Shown piece by piece: positions 29,068-38,406 of a DNA stretch of 64,000 bases (positions within the stretch are counted from its first letter, which is position 1; each line of letters starts with the position of its first letter). Where the stretch lies: NCBI GenBank assembly GCA_018269055.1, contig JAFDVI010000009.1:1-64000 (forward strand). Direction: 5' to 3'. Origin of the DNA: Acidobacteriota bacterium. Its GTDB lineage: Bacteria > Acidobacteriota > Blastocatellia > RBC074. A model generated the notes under the pieces. It was not told the DNA's origin and made no database searches. It worked only from the letters and a program-made list of their open reading frames with translations. The position numbers and the translations under genes are program-made.

Positions 29068-29619
29068 ATGCAGCAACATGGAGCTTCACCCCTTAAGCTG
29101 GTACAGATTGAGCCTCGCAATCCCTCGACAACCATTCCAGAGTTAAGCCTCCCCAAACTTACTGAAGCGCAAATTTTTCGGAAAAAAGCTTATATCGGCT
29201 TTCGGAAAATTATCGGTTTTGGGTACACGAAACATTCCTGGGGAGCGACTCGGCGATGGTTGCTGGCCAATATTTTGCCGGATAAGGTGCTCTACCGGTG
29301 GAAACCGTATCAACGCGGTGGGTGTAACCGTTGTGGATTGTGCTGCAAAATCGTGTTTCGCTGTCCTTTCTTTTATGAAAATGGAGAAACAACGGCTTGC
29401 ATGATTTACACTTCAGAAAAGCATTTCCCGGCGGCCTGTGTGGCATTTCCGTTTGATCCTTCGGATTTGGCCGAAGTGCAGCGCGAAGTCGCTCCGGCTC
29501 CTTGCCCGTTTCATTATGAAGGCCAACCCGAACATCCAACCCTGTGGGCTGCGCTGAAAGTCGAAATGCGCACGCAACTGATCAATCGCGTGAATAAGCT
29601 CAAAGAGGTGTTTGATTGA
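29068..29619 (+). CDS. YkgJ-family cysteine-cluster protein
   Basis: 183 residues. Eight cysteines lie at 86, 89, 92, 93, 99, 111, 124 and 146; the first group reads CNRCGLCCKIVFRCP, the signature of YkgJ/Fli-B-like zinc or iron-sulfur cluster proteins. The N-terminal 70 residues are basic with no obvious leader. Function of the family is poorly known. Some members act in methylation or metal transfer. It overlaps the thioesterase gene by four bases, so the pair is translationally coupled. Confidence 0.82.
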   Translation: MQQHGASPLKLVQIEPRNPSTTIPELSLPKLTEAQIFRKKAYIGFRKIIGFGYTKHSWGATRRWLLANILPDKVLYRWKPYQRGGCNRCGLCCKIVFRCPFFYENGETTACMIYTSEKHFPAACVAFPFDPSDLAEVQREVAPAPCPFHYEGQPEHPTLWAALKVEMRTQLINRVNKLKEVFD

Positions 29620-30041
29620 GGAAGCAACACTTGGCTGAGCCAAAGTACGAAAGCCTGCAAGAACGCGGCGTCGGATCGCCTTTTGCCGAACTGCTGGGCT
29701 TCGAGCCAATTGAACACGAACCTGGACGCGTACTGCTGAAATTGCCTTTTTCCGAAAGGTTGCTGCAATCGCTTGGGCGAGTCCACGGTGGAGCGCTGTT
29801 CAGTCTGGCCGATCACGCATCCGGCTGGGCGGCGTATTCAACGCTCAACGAGGATGAGCGCTGCGCGACGCTGGAAATGAAGATCAACTACATTGCTGCA
29901 CTCCACGACGAAGATTGCCTGGCCGATGCGCGCGTCATTCATCGTGGCCGAACCAGCATCGTGATAGAAACCGACATCAAAACCTCGCAAGGACGCTTGG
30001 TCGCCAAAACCCTGGCGACGTTTATTGTTTTGACGACCTAG
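29616..30041 (+). CDS. Hotdog-fold thioesterase, PaaI type
   Basis: 141 residues from a TTG that overlaps the upstream stop (TTGA). The hotdog signature GRVHGGALFSLADHASGWAAYS has the His-Gly-Gly motif and the downstream Asp used for acyl-CoA hydrolysis. The rest (CATLEMKINYIAALHD, RTSIVIETDIKTSQGRLVAKTLATFIVL) is a full-length PaaI/YdiI-like fold. It hydrolyses aryl- or acyl-CoA thioesters; the substrate is open. The reason for coupling to a YkgJ protein is not known. Confidence 0.85.
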   Translation: MRKQHLAEPKYESLQERGVGSPFAELLGFEPIEHEPGRVLLKLPFSERLLQSLGRVHGGALFSLADHASGWAAYSTLNEDERCATLEMKINYIAALHDEDCLADARVIHRGRTSIVIETDIKTSQGRLVAKTLATFIVLTT

Positions 30042-30306
30042 TCCGTCAGATTGGGCAAGCGTCTTCCCGCCCGACCGCACCAAATCGTTAATCTTCTTCC
30101 ACCGATTGGTATGAGCCAGTCGTGTTTGAACGCCTCAAGCGCAGGCTCCGGCACGCTTCTGCACTCAGGCAAAAAGGCAAACTCCTTTATTTACGATAAT
30201 TTAGCTGCATGCAAAAGGGACGGGAGCGTCGTGGCACGAGCTTTGTTTAAGCTGTTGGTGTTAACAGTGAACGGAGTCAGCAGGAGAAGCTGTGGGGGGA
30301 GAATGA

Positions 30307-30496
30307 TTCAAAGGCCGCCAATTCGAAGAAGCGGCAATTGAATTTGAAAGAGACCCAATGAGATCCAATGTTCTTTACAAGTTCGGCGCGCTGAAGGAGA
30401 GCAAGGGGGTATTTCGGGGCCGCAGAACGTCTGCGTGACTTTGAAATTTTCCGTAAGCGCGTCCGTAATTTTCCCGGCAACCAACTCGCAGGTTGA
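30307..30496 (+). pseudogene. Decayed fragment of a TPR-like gene
   Basis: Frame 1 reads FKGRQFEEAAIEFER from 30307, which looks like a TPR helix pair. A shift to the frame starting at 30416 continues as GAAERLRDFEIFRKR and NFPGNQLAG, ending in TGA at 30494-30496. A stop codon immediately precedes the first part. The two frames together look like the C-terminus of a tetratricopeptide protein broken by a frameshift. The call rests on resemblance by eye. Confidence 0.25.
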
Positions 30497-30506
30497 AGTG
30501 GGAAAT

Positions 30507-30575
30507 AAACGCCGCATGAGCAAATGTAAAGGGGGCTGAAAGAATCGTCTTTCAGCGTTTGCTTGTGCGGCGTTT
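30507..30575 (+). terminator. Large two-tier hairpin followed by T-rich tract
   Basis: The outer arms 30507-30524 and 30558-30575 match at 16 of 18 positions. The inner stem 30535-30543/30548-30556 is a perfect 9 bp with loop atcg. TTTTGATTTT follows on the plus strand. It probably ended transcription of the now-decayed gene upstream. Another structured RNA role is possible. Confidence 0.55.
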
Positions 30576-30976
30576 TGATTTTCTGCCAGCAATCATTCGG
30601 TTCAAAAATCCGTATCTCATCCGAAAACTCATACTTACATTTATCTTTATCAGCCTGTCCATCAATGCTACAAATTTGTCCTTATCAGTATAACCGAAGC
30701 ACAATCATCAACTTGTGACTCCCAAAAAAGCCCTAACCGATTCCAAAAATCTATCGTCAAAAGGCGGAACAAGTCTTGCCTTTTGTAGAAGCTCCAAATT
30801 ATCTTTCACGGGTCACTTCTTGAAGCTGTACTTAAAAACACCCATTGTCAGATAGAGACTGCCCTAATCGGTTCACCCTCTTTGGTTTGGAACCTGTTTG
30901 GCCGGGTTTTCATTTTCTTGAACTGAGTCAAACGCAGGCAGTAAGTATCAGGCAACATAACCATCAGGAGTATAAA

Positions 30977-33900
30977 ATGCATAAACACAAGACTTTCCTA
31001 AAGGGCCTCACCTTACAGGTTATCGGTCTGTTTCTCGTGGTGGCATTTTCTAGCTTTGCTGCTGCTCAAACCGGATCATCAACTGTCAATGGCACAGTCC
31101 AGGATTCTCAAGGCTCCGCCATTTCCGGCGCGAAAGTTACGCTGAAAAACCCCAGCAAAAACTTTACTCGCACTGTCGTAAGCAGCGCGGATGGAAGCTT
31201 TGTTTTTAACATTGTGCCCCCCGATACTTACGTGATTGAAGTCGAGGCGAGCAATTTCAAAAAGAACATTGTCAGCGATGTGAAAGCTTTGACTGATAAC
31301 CGTGTGTCTGTGAATATTGTGCTGGAAGTAGGGCAGGTTACGGAAGTCGTCAACGTATCAGCGTCCGCCGCTGAAAATATCGTCAATACGCAGGATGCCA
31401 GCTTGGGCAACAACTTTGTCGCCCAGCAAATTATTCAATTGCCGTTGAATGCGCGCAATGTTGGTAATTTGCTCAGTTTGCAACCAGGAGTCACCGCGAC
31501 CGGCTACGTTGCCGGCAGCCGCAGTGACCAGGCCAATCTGACGATTGATGGCGTTGATGCTAACGATCAACAGGATGGCACAGCATTTTCTCCCGTTATT
31601 CGCGTCAGCCCTGACACGGTCGAAGAATTCCGCGTGACAACTGTCAATGCGAACTCCACTCAAGGCCGTTCGTCGGGTGCACAGGTTGGTTTCATTACCA
31701 AGAGCGGATCGAACACGTTTCACGGTAATCTTTATGAATATCACCGCAACACGGTGACCACAGCCAATGATTTCTTCAACAATCGAGCGGGCAGATACAC
31801 CGCCACGGATGCATTGGTGATTGCCGGAAAAGCCAAGGTTGGTGACGAAAAAGTTCCCCGTCCAAAATTGATTCGCAACCTGTTCGGCGGCAGCCTCGGC
31901 GGCCCAATCATTAAAGACAAGCTTTTCTTTTTCTATAACTACGAAGGACGGCGCGACGCCAAAGAAACCAGCGTTGTCCAAACCGTTCCGTTGGCGAGCC
32001 TGGGTCGCGGCGAAGTGAATTTTATTATACAAACCCCTTCAAACGATCCGTTGGGACAAAGATCTATCCCCGTAACATTAACCACAGCGCAAATTAATGG
32101 GTTGACCAGCAATGGTACGGCTTCGGGTGCCTCGCTTGTAGATGTGAATCCGGCTGGCTTAGCTGTTTTGGCTGCTGCAGCACAACGTTACCCCGCTAAT
32201 GACAACACAACAGGAGATGGAAGGAATACCAGTGGGTTCCGCTTCAACGCACCGCTTCCGGTAAGACTTGGTGCACACACGACCCGCATTGATTTCAAAC
32301 CGACCGAGTCGCATTCGTTTTTTGTGCGTGGAAATTACCAGAATGATACTTCCGTCACCGGACAACAGTTTCCCGACACACCGACGTTGACGACTTGGAG
32401 CCACCCGAAAGCAATCGCGGTCGGCTATATATGGACCGCGCGGGCCACACTGATCAACGATTTCCGGTATGGTTTGACACGCGATGCGTTTAGCAATCAA
32501 GGCGATTCCAACGTCAATGCGGTCACGTTCCGCAGCGTGTTTTCCGACAAGAACTATGGCCGCACATTTACTCGTGTCACGCCAACACACAACTTCACAG
32601 ACAATGTCAATTGGCGGCCCACTGCCGGCCACAGTTTCGACTTCGGGACCAATATCCGCATCATTCGCAACAAGAGAACCGACTTCAGTCCTGCATTCGA
32701 TAACGGCATTACCAACCAGTCGTTTTATTCGAGCGCGGGCGCTGTGTTGAGCACTCCGATCAATTCATCACTGGTAGCTCTTTACCCAAGCTTGAATTTG
32801 CCCAGTGGTACGACGATTCGTTCTGACTGGACAACCAACACCAGAACGGCGATGGCGGCAGTAATCGGCCGTTTGTCGCAATACACGGCCAATTTCAATT
32901 TTGGTTTGGATGGCAAACCGCTGCCGAGTGGCAGCCCCACGGTTCGGGAACTTGCCACTGAAGAATATGATGTTTATGGACAGGATGTTTGGAGAATGGG
33001 GCCGAACATCACTTTGACGATGGGTTTGCGCTACGGCTTGAGCCGCCCTGTCTATGAAACCCAGGGCTTCCAGCTCAAACCGAATGTCGGATTGGAAGAT
33101 TATCTGAACAAGCGTATTGCTGCCTCCAAGCTGGGGCAGAACTATACGGATCCTCTTCAAATCATTAAAGCCGGGCCGGCAAATGACGCTCCGGGATATT
33201 ACGATTTCGACAAAAACAATTTTCAACCGCGCGTTTCTGCTGCGTGGAATCCGAAGTTCAAGGAAGGCAGTCTGGCCAGTAAGCTTTTCGGCAAAGAAGG
33301 CGCTTCAACGTTCCGTGGAGGATTTGCCATCACGAACGACTATTTCGGCCAAAGATTGGCTGTTGGGTTTGACGCCAACAACACCCTGGGCTTCCTGTCG
33401 AAATTCAACATTTCGGCAAACGCTTTCAATGTGACCACCAATCCGGCGCCGCTGTTTACCGGTTTGGGGATGGACATTCGCAGCTTGCCGCGCGTTGTTG
33501 TGCCCGGAGATTTGACATTTCCGAAACAGCAACCACTGGATGACGCCCGCAGAATCGAAGGCTCGCTCGACAGCAATCTGGTTTCGCCAATCAACTATGT
33601 TTGGAACTTCACCTACAGCCGCCTGCTGCCCGGCGGGTTCGTGGTCGAAGCCTCTTACATTGGACGCGTCGCTCGCAACCTGTTGGCAACGCGCGACGTG
33701 ATGCAGCTCAATAACATTGTTGATCCGAAGTCAGGACAGGATTGGTACACGGCCGCGGGGATTTTGCAGGATTTGCGAATCAAGAACACGCCGATTTCTC
33801 AAATTCCCAACTTGCCGTTCTTCGATAACCTGTATGGAAAAGGAAAAGTTGCCTTTGCGGTGGATGATTACATCGGCACTGACTTTGTGGGTGCTGGGTT

Positions 33901-34879
33901 GACGAATACCCAAGCGGCTTACGCGATGATGGCGAATGGCGTTCCCGGATGCGACGCGCTGGGCGGATGCGGCGAATTCATCACAGACTGGGCCTCGTTG
34001 CAGGATGCGTTGGACCTTGGAACGGGCAATCCGCTGTTCTTCAACCGCCAGTATGGCGCACTATCTGCTTATGGAACCGTCGCCACTTCGGATTACCACG
34101 CAGGCACATTGAGCATTCGTCAACGGTACAAAGGGTTCCTGTTTGATTTCAACTACACTTTGTCGAAATCCATGGATGACGCATCGGGATTGCAAACCAG
34201 CGGCGTTTTTGGACAGGCCTTCATCGTGAACGCGCTGCGTCAACGCGACCAACGTTCGGTTTCCGACTTCGACGTTCGGCACATTGTCAACTTCAACTCG
34301 GTGTGGGATTTGCCGGTTGGCAAAGGCCGAATGCTTTTAGGCAACAGCAACAAAATCGCTGACGCCATTGTCGGCGGCTGGCAACTCAGTTCGATCTTCC
34401 GTTGGAACAGCGGTTTGCCGGTTCTCAACGGCGCGTATGACGGCAACGGCTGGGCTACGAATTGGAACGTGCGCAGCTTTGGCGTGCAGATCAAACCTTT
34501 GCAGACAACTCCGACTCGCGGCGGAACAAAGGCTCCGAACTTGTTCAGCGATCCGGTTGCCGCTTATCAGAGCTTCCGCAGCCCGCGCGCGGGTGAAACC
34601 GGAGATCGCAACTTGCTGCGGTACCCTGGATTCGTGTCTATGGATCTTGGACTCTACAAAGTCTTCAAGATGCCATACAACGAAAACCACAAGGTGCAAT
34701 TCCGGTGGGAAGTCTTCAACCTGACCAATACACAACGATTGACGACTGTGGACGGTGGCAGCTTCAGCGTGGGTGTAGACCCGAACCTGGGCAACTTGCC
34801 GCTTTCGTCGTTTGGCAATTTGACGGCAATTCAAGGCAGCCCGCGCGTGATGCAGTTTGCCTTGCGATACGAGTTCTAG
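30977..34879 (+). CDS. Oar-like TonB-dependent receptor with carboxypeptidase-regulatory N-domain
   Basis: 1300 residues from the ATG at 30977, with AGGAG six bases upstream. A signal peptide ends near SSFAAAQ. Next is a carboxypeptidase-regulatory-like Ig fold (STVNGTVQDSQGSAISGAKVTL to about residue 105), then the plug (QLPLNARNVGNLLSLQPGV, DQANLTIDGVDAND), then a long beta-barrel ending in RVMQFALRYEF with the terminal Phe needed for outer-membrane insertion. This is the Oar/SusC-like plan abundant in acidobacteria. It should import large ligands such as oligosaccharides or peptides with TonB energy. No SusD-like or substrate enzyme is adjacent, so the ligand is unknown. The gene is monocistronic. 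Confidence 0.93.
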   Translation: MHKHKTFLKGLTLQVIGLFLVVAFSSFAAAQTGSSTVNGTVQDSQGSAISGAKVTLKNPSKNFTRTVVSSADGSFVFNIVPPDTYVIEVEASNFKKNIVSDVKALTDNRVSVNIVLEVGQVTEVVNVSASAAENIVNTQDASLGNNFVAQQIIQLPLNARNVGNLLSLQPGVTATGYVAGSRSDQANLTIDGVDANDQQDGTAFSPVIRVSPDTVEEFRVTTVNANSTQGRSSGAQVGFITKSGSNTFHGNLYEYHRNTVTTANDFFNNRAGRYTATDALVIAGKAKVGDEKVPRPKLIRNLFGGSLGGPIIKDKLFFFYNYEGRRDAKETSVVQTVPLASLGRGEVNFIIQTPSNDPLGQRSIPVTLTTAQINGLTSNGTASGASLVDVNPAGLAVLAAAAQRYPANDNTTGDGRNTSGFRFNAPLPVRLGAHTTRIDFKPTESHSFFVRGNYQNDTSVTGQQFPDTPTLTTWSHPKAIAVGYIWTARATLINDFRYGLTRDAFSNQGDSNVNAVTFRSVFSDKNYGRTFTRVTPTHNFTDNVNWRPTAGHSFDFGTNIRIIRNKRTDFSPAFDNGITNQSFYSSAGAVLSTPINSSLVALYPSLNLPSGTTIRSDWTTNTRTAMAAVIGRLSQYTANFNFGLDGKPLPSGSPTVRELATEEYDVYGQDVWRMGPNITLTMGLRYGLSRPVYETQGFQLKPNVGLEDYLNKRIAASKLGQNYTDPLQIIKAGPANDAPGYYDFDKNNFQPRVSAAWNPKFKEGSLASKLFGKEGASTFRGGFAITNDYFGQRLAVGFDANNTLGFLSKFNISANAFNVTTNPAPLFTGLGMDIRSLPRVVVPGDLTFPKQQPLDDARRIEGSLDSNLVSPINYVWNFTYSRLLPGGFVVEASYIGRVARNLLATRDVMQLNNIVDPKSGQDWYTAAGILQDLRIKNTPISQIPNLPFFDNLYGKGKVAFAVDDYIGTDFVGAGLTNTQAAYAMMANGVPGCDALGGCGEFITDWASLQDALDLGTGNPLFFNRQYGALSAYGTVATSDYHAGTLSIRQRYKGFLFDFNYTLSKSMDDASGLQTSGVFGQAFIVNALRQRDQRSVSDFDVRHIVNFNSVWDLPVGKGRMLLGNSNKIADAIVGGWQLSSIFRWNSGLPVLNGAYDGNGWATNWNVRSFGVQIKPLQTTPTRGGTKAPNLFSDPVAAYQSFRSPRAGETGDRNLLRYPGFVSMDLGLYKVFKMPYNENHKVQFRWEVFNLTNTQRLTTVDGGSFSVGVDPNLGNLPLSSFGNLTAIQGSPRVMQFALRYEF

Positions 34880-34903
34880 GTTCACCCGAATCCGGAACTA
34901 CAA

Positions 34904-34938
34904 TGGCCCGCTTGCCTTCAAACAGAGCAAGCGGGCCA
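34904..34938 (+). terminator. Terminator of the TonB receptor gene
   Basis: A perfect 12-bp stem (34904-34915 with 34927-34938) of tggcccgcttgc type is followed by AATTTGTTTTTGT. It lies 25 bases after the stop codon. Confidence 0.85.
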
Positions 34939-35003
34939 ATTTGTTTTTGTACTGAGTTGCTTCGACTTGATCGCTGAGTCAGGGAAAAGCGTACTCGAAA
35001 AAT

Positions 35004-35750
35004 TTACGTAATGCTGCCGCCGTCCACCGTGACCACTTCACCGATCATATAACTGTTCCGTTCGGAGACCATAAACGCCGCGAATTCGGCGAGCTCTTCC
35101 GGCTTGCCGTTTCTTCCTTTGGCGCACCAGAAATTGTGCATTTCCAGCAACCGGTTGGGGAGCATTTCCGCCAGTTCCGTATCAAAAATGCCGGCGGCAA
35201 TGGCGTTGACGACCACGCCAAATTGCGCCGCTTCGCGCGCCAGACACTTGGTAAACCCCAAAACAGCGGCTTTGGAAGTCGCGTAATGCACAGCGGTCGG
35301 CATGGCGCGAAGCGCTCCGATGCTGCTGATATTCAAAATGTGGCCATCCCGTTGGCGCAGCATGTGTTTGTAAACCGGCTTGGTGACGTTGAACAGGCTG
35401 TTGACGTTAGTGTCAACGACCGTGTGCCAGGCGTGTTCGGTCATGGTGGCGAAGTTGTCAGCGCGGTTAATGGCGGCGTTGTTGACCAGAATGTCTATGC
35501 GACCGAATTCGTGATGAATCTCGCGCACCATTTTATTGATTGCTGGCCGGTCGGTGATCGAAACCTTATACGCGAGTGCTTTTCGTCCATAAGCACGGAT
35601 TTTTTCTAACACCTCCTGCGCGGCGTCATCGCGTGAATGATAGTTGAAGGCGATGTCTGCGCCCTCACGGGCAAAAACTTCGCACAGCGCGCGACCGATG
35701 CCGCGCGAACCTCCTGTAATGATCGCTTTCTTTCCGTCTAACAGTCCCAT
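35004..35750 (-). CDS. Short-chain dehydrogenase/reductase, FabG-like
   Basis: 248 residues, classical SDR. Cofactor motif GGSRGIGRAL, NNAA motif VNNAAINRAD, catalytic Ser in ILNISSIGA and Tyr-x-x-x-Lys in HYATSKAAVLG. The sequence is typical of 3-oxoacyl-ACP reductase-like enzymes that use NADP(H). It starts 35 bases after the glycosyltransferase gene and is the third gene of a radical SAM-glycosyltransferase-SDR set. A role in modifying an acyl or lipid product of that set is plausible, but the substrate is not determined. Confidence 0.88.
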   Translation of the reverse strand: MGLLDGKKAIITGGSRGIGRALCEVFAREGADIAFNYHSRDDAAQEVLEKIRAYGRKALAYKVSITDRPAINKMVREIHHEFGRIDILVNNAAINRADNFATMTEHAWHTVVDTNVNSLFNVTKPVYKHMLRQRDGHILNISSIGALRAMPTAVHYATSKAAVLGFTKCLAREAAQFGVVVNAIAAGIFDTELAEMLPNRLLEMHNFWCAKGRNGKPEELAEFAAFMVSERNSYMIGEVVTVDGGSIT

Positions 35751-35785
35751 AGGTTAATTGAAAATGGATTTGGGGAATGAATGAA

Positions 35786-37009
35786 TCAGAGTGCAACCGG
35801 TTGGTTCATGTGGGCGTTTGATTCAACGGTGTGCCTGTTCGCGGTGACTCTGTCTTCGATTTTACGCATTAACTCGCCGACGATTCGTTTTGTCGCATCC
35901 GGAACAGCAATGCGCGCCGCCGCCGCACGCATGGAATCCAATTGCGCAGGCTCATGAATCAATTGGCGCATGATGGGAACCACATCGGCTGCGCGTTCCA
36001 GCAGCACGCCTGCGTTATACCGAAAGAGCAAGCTGGCCGTTTGAGATTCCTGCGGCATCGGTGGAGTCGTTGTATCGGCAATGATCGGCAGCCGCGATGC
36101 CAACGCTTCGAATGTCGTCAACCCGCCGAGTTTTGACACCATGATATCCGCCGCTCCCATCAGCTTTTCCATGGTGCTGGTATAACCGACAACTTTGGTT
36201 GGGAAAGGAGCGCGTTTTGCCATCTCAGCAACCTGGTCGCGCAACTTGTCATTGCGCCCAGCCAGAAAAATCGCCTGTGAATTTTTGATTTGCTCTCCGT
36301 GTTCGACCAGATGCTCGAAGATGCGCGGGATGTTTCCGCCGCCCACCCATCCGGCATTGATGAACATCGTGAACCGTTCCGGGTCGAGTCCAAGTTCGGC
36401 GCGCGCTGCAACTTTGTCTTCTTCGGTTTGATACTGGAATTTGGGATGAATCGGAATGCCGCAAATTTTGATTTTCTCTTCGGCGACTCCGTAATCCAGT
36501 AGTTGCTGGCGAGCTTCCTCGGTCGCCACTAAATACAAACTGACTTCATCGCAAGCCCATCCGCGCCAAAATCCGTAACAGGGATCGGTGACAACTGTGA
36601 CGAGCGGAATTCGCTCCAGTAATCCCAATTCGCGCAGCATGCGCCCCAGAAAATGCTGCGTCATCGGATGAACCGATACGATGACTTGCGGGCAATACTT
36701 TTCAAACAATTGCCGCACATATCGCGAGGTCATTCGATAAAACAGGTTCGATTCGTTTGGCCGAAACCGTTCAATCGCCCAGTAGTAATACTTCATCAAA
36801 TGCTGGTGATGGCGAAGCAGATAGTTGTAAAACTCTGCGAGCTTTTGCGCCAAAAAGTGCGATTCTTCAATCGCACGGGCGATATTGACCAGGCAATCGG
36901 CTGCGCCGAAGCGCTTCAATCCATCGGCGATTGCGGCGGCAGCGCTGGTATGCCCGCCTCCGGTTTCGGAAGTGATAATCAGGAATTTTTTTGAAGTCTC
37001 TTCGGACAT
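35786..37009 (-). CDS. MurG/MGDG-synthase-like glycosyltransferase
   Basis: 407 residues from the ATG at 37009; a TTG at 37057 is less likely. The N-domain opens KFLIITSETGGGHTSAAAAIADGL, the GGGH motif of monogalactosyl-diacylglycerol synthase and UgtP-type enzymes. The C-domain has INAGWVGGGN and SKLGGLTTFEALASRLPII, a GT28 donor site for UDP-Gal or UDP-Glc. Such proteins add sugars to diacylglycerol at the membrane surface, making glycolipids. The neighbouring radical SAM and SDR genes suggest a small pathway for an unusual membrane lipid (inference). No signal peptide. Confidence 0.87.
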   Translation of the reverse strand: MSEETSKKFLIITSETGGGHTSAAAAIADGLKRFGAADCLVNIARAIEESHFLAQKLAEFYNYLLRHHQHLMKYYYWAIERFRPNESNLFYRMTSRYVRQLFEKYCPQVIVSVHPMTQHFLGRMLRELGLLERIPLVTVVTDPCYGFWRGWACDEVSLYLVATEEARQQLLDYGVAEEKIKICGIPIHPKFQYQTEEDKVAARAELGLDPERFTMFINAGWVGGGNIPRIFEHLVEHGEQIKNSQAIFLAGRNDKLRDQVAEMAKRAPFPTKVVGYTSTMEKLMGAADIMVSKLGGLTTFEALASRLPIIADTTTPPMPQESQTASLLFRYNAGVLLERAADVVPIMRQLIHEPAQLDSMRAAAARIAVPDATKRIVGELMRKIEDRVTANRHTVESNAHMNQPVAL

Positions 37010-37090
37010 TTGATGGTGCCAGTTAGAAGCAGTTTTGGGCGGAGTGTCCGACGCCAAACTGCCAACGCCGACACCAATTACCGATCACAA

Positions 37091-38239
37091 TCAAGCTGTG
37101 CTTGGCTCCAGAAGACCTGCGCTTCCCGGAACGTGGGATTTTTTCAATTGCCGCTCCAGCTTTTTGATTTGGATCAGGTGTTTCGGATTGAAGGCCAACG
37201 ACGGGTAATAACAGTTTGATTCGTGGGTGCAATAACAGCCGTTTTTGACGTGTTCGCGCCGGGTTTTCATTTCCGGCGAATTCCACAGCGACCAGAAATT
37301 CCAATCGTAATCGCGCAGATTGCCAATCGGATCGAGGTTTTCGCAGCTTGACACAGTGCCTTCGTCGTAAATCACGCCGCCCGTAGTTCCGGCAAAACAA
37401 CGAAGCTGGGCTTTCTGCTGCTCTTCGGTGCGGGCGATCAGTTCGTGCATGTAAATGTCCACCGCCGCTTTGAAATATCCGCCTTTGCCTTTGTAATGAT
37501 TTTTGATGACGCCGTGCTGGGAATCCGAATCAATCATCTGCGACAGTTTGCGGTACCGGCTCAAATCAATATTCAACTCTTCGGCTTTCGCGGAAGGTGG
37601 GCGGATGTAATTGACGTTGATCTTGTCGGGTTTCAGTTCGTAGCGCAGGAAGTCGTACCATTCAAAAATACGCTCCTGGTTCGAGTTCATAAAGCAGGTG
37701 CAGGTCTGCACGTCCAACCGAGGAATCTGCTTTTGAATGTCTTGAAGCTGGCGCGCGGTACCGATGGCCTTGTCCCAGCTTCCGATTTTGCCGCGAATCT
37801 TTTCGTGATCTTCTTTCAATCCGTCTATGCCCAAGGCCACGGTCACGTTCAGGTTCGGACATTCATCCAGAATGCGGGAAACGTCAGGAATAATGCGCTG
37901 TTGAATGCCGCCGTTCGACATCAAATAGACAGATTCCAGTTTATTGTTTTCGTAAAAAGCCCGAACGACTTCCGGCAGGTCTTTGCGCGTAAAAGGCTCG
38001 CCGCCGGCAATGATCAAAATCGGCAACTGGCCGCCGAGCGTTTCGCTGATGCGAACCAAATTTTCGGTCGTCATTTGCAGCTTTTTGCGCGGTTTGTCGT
38101 CCAGTTCCTCAGTGAAAAAGCAATGGACGCAACGCATATCGCAAACTGACGTAATTAAAATATTGAGGATAACGGGAGACGTGACTCCGCCGGTTAAAAC
38201 CTTGCCGTACTTTTTGATGAGTTCAAAGTTGTAATTCAT
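37091..38239 (-). CDS. Radical SAM protein with SPASM-like C-terminus
   Basis: 382 residues from the ATG at 38239; longer frames reach upstream without support. The 4Fe-4S/SAM motif CDMRCVHC has Cys33, Cys37 and Cys40. AGGEPFTRKDLPEV, MSNGG and ALGIDGLKEDHEKIRG are the following SAM-barrel motifs. C-terminal cysteines (CFAGTTGG, SSCENLDP, NGCYCTHESNCYY) look like a SPASM auxiliary cluster, often found in enzymes that modify peptides or other large substrates. No small precursor peptide gene was seen nearby. It heads a minus-strand set with a glycolipid-type glycosyltransferase and an SDR. Confidence 0.88.
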   Translation of the reverse strand: MNYNFELIKKYGKVLTGGVTSPVILNILITSVCDMRCVHCFFTEELDDKPRKKLQMTTENLVRISETLGGQLPILIIAGGEPFTRKDLPEVVRAFYENNKLESVYLMSNGGIQQRIIPDVSRILDECPNLNVTVALGIDGLKEDHEKIRGKIGSWDKAIGTARQLQDIQKQIPRLDVQTCTCFMNSNQERIFEWYDFLRYELKPDKINVNYIRPPSAKAEELNIDLSRYRKLSQMIDSDSQHGVIKNHYKGKGGYFKAAVDIYMHELIARTEEQQKAQLRCFAGTTGGVIYDEGTVSSCENLDPIGNLRDYDWNFWSLWNSPEMKTRREHVKNGCYCTHESNCYYPSLAFNPKHLIQIKKLERQLKKSHVPGSAGLLEPSTA

Positions 38240-38351
38240 ACGAATTCCGATGGTATCAAGAAACAGAATTTCTGAGGGAAAACAGGCAAGTATTAAGCTT
38301 CGTTCGTTTCGCAAAGTCAAACGAGCAATCCCGTGTCTCCGTCGGCGCATA

Positions 38352-38388
38352 AAAAAGCGGCGACTCCAATCAAGAGCCGCCGCTTTTT
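38352..38388. terminator. Bidirectional terminator after the CAT permease gene
   Basis: An 11-bp perfect stem (38352-38362 with 38378-38388) has A- and T-rich ends on both sides. On the minus strand it follows the permease stop at 38407 and ends in a run of T. Confidence 0.8.
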
Positions 38389-38406
38389 CCACATTAAACA
38401 GAGCAA

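Larger units (their letters stand above)
30042..30976. other. Long non-coding spacer before the TonB receptor
   Basis: This stretch of about 0.9 kb has no convincing intact gene. It holds the decayed TPR-like fragment (30307-30496) and a large hairpin (30507-30575). The receptor promoter must lie in the last 400 bases, which are AT-richer, but no clear -35/-10 pair stands out. Short open frames here lack ribosome sites and family resemblance. Confidence 0.6.

Noticed and set aside
30051-30592. Short frames of 67-96 codons on both strands in the receptor spacer
   Set aside because: None has a ribosome site, and their products lack protein-like composition; they overlap the decayed TPR-like fragment.
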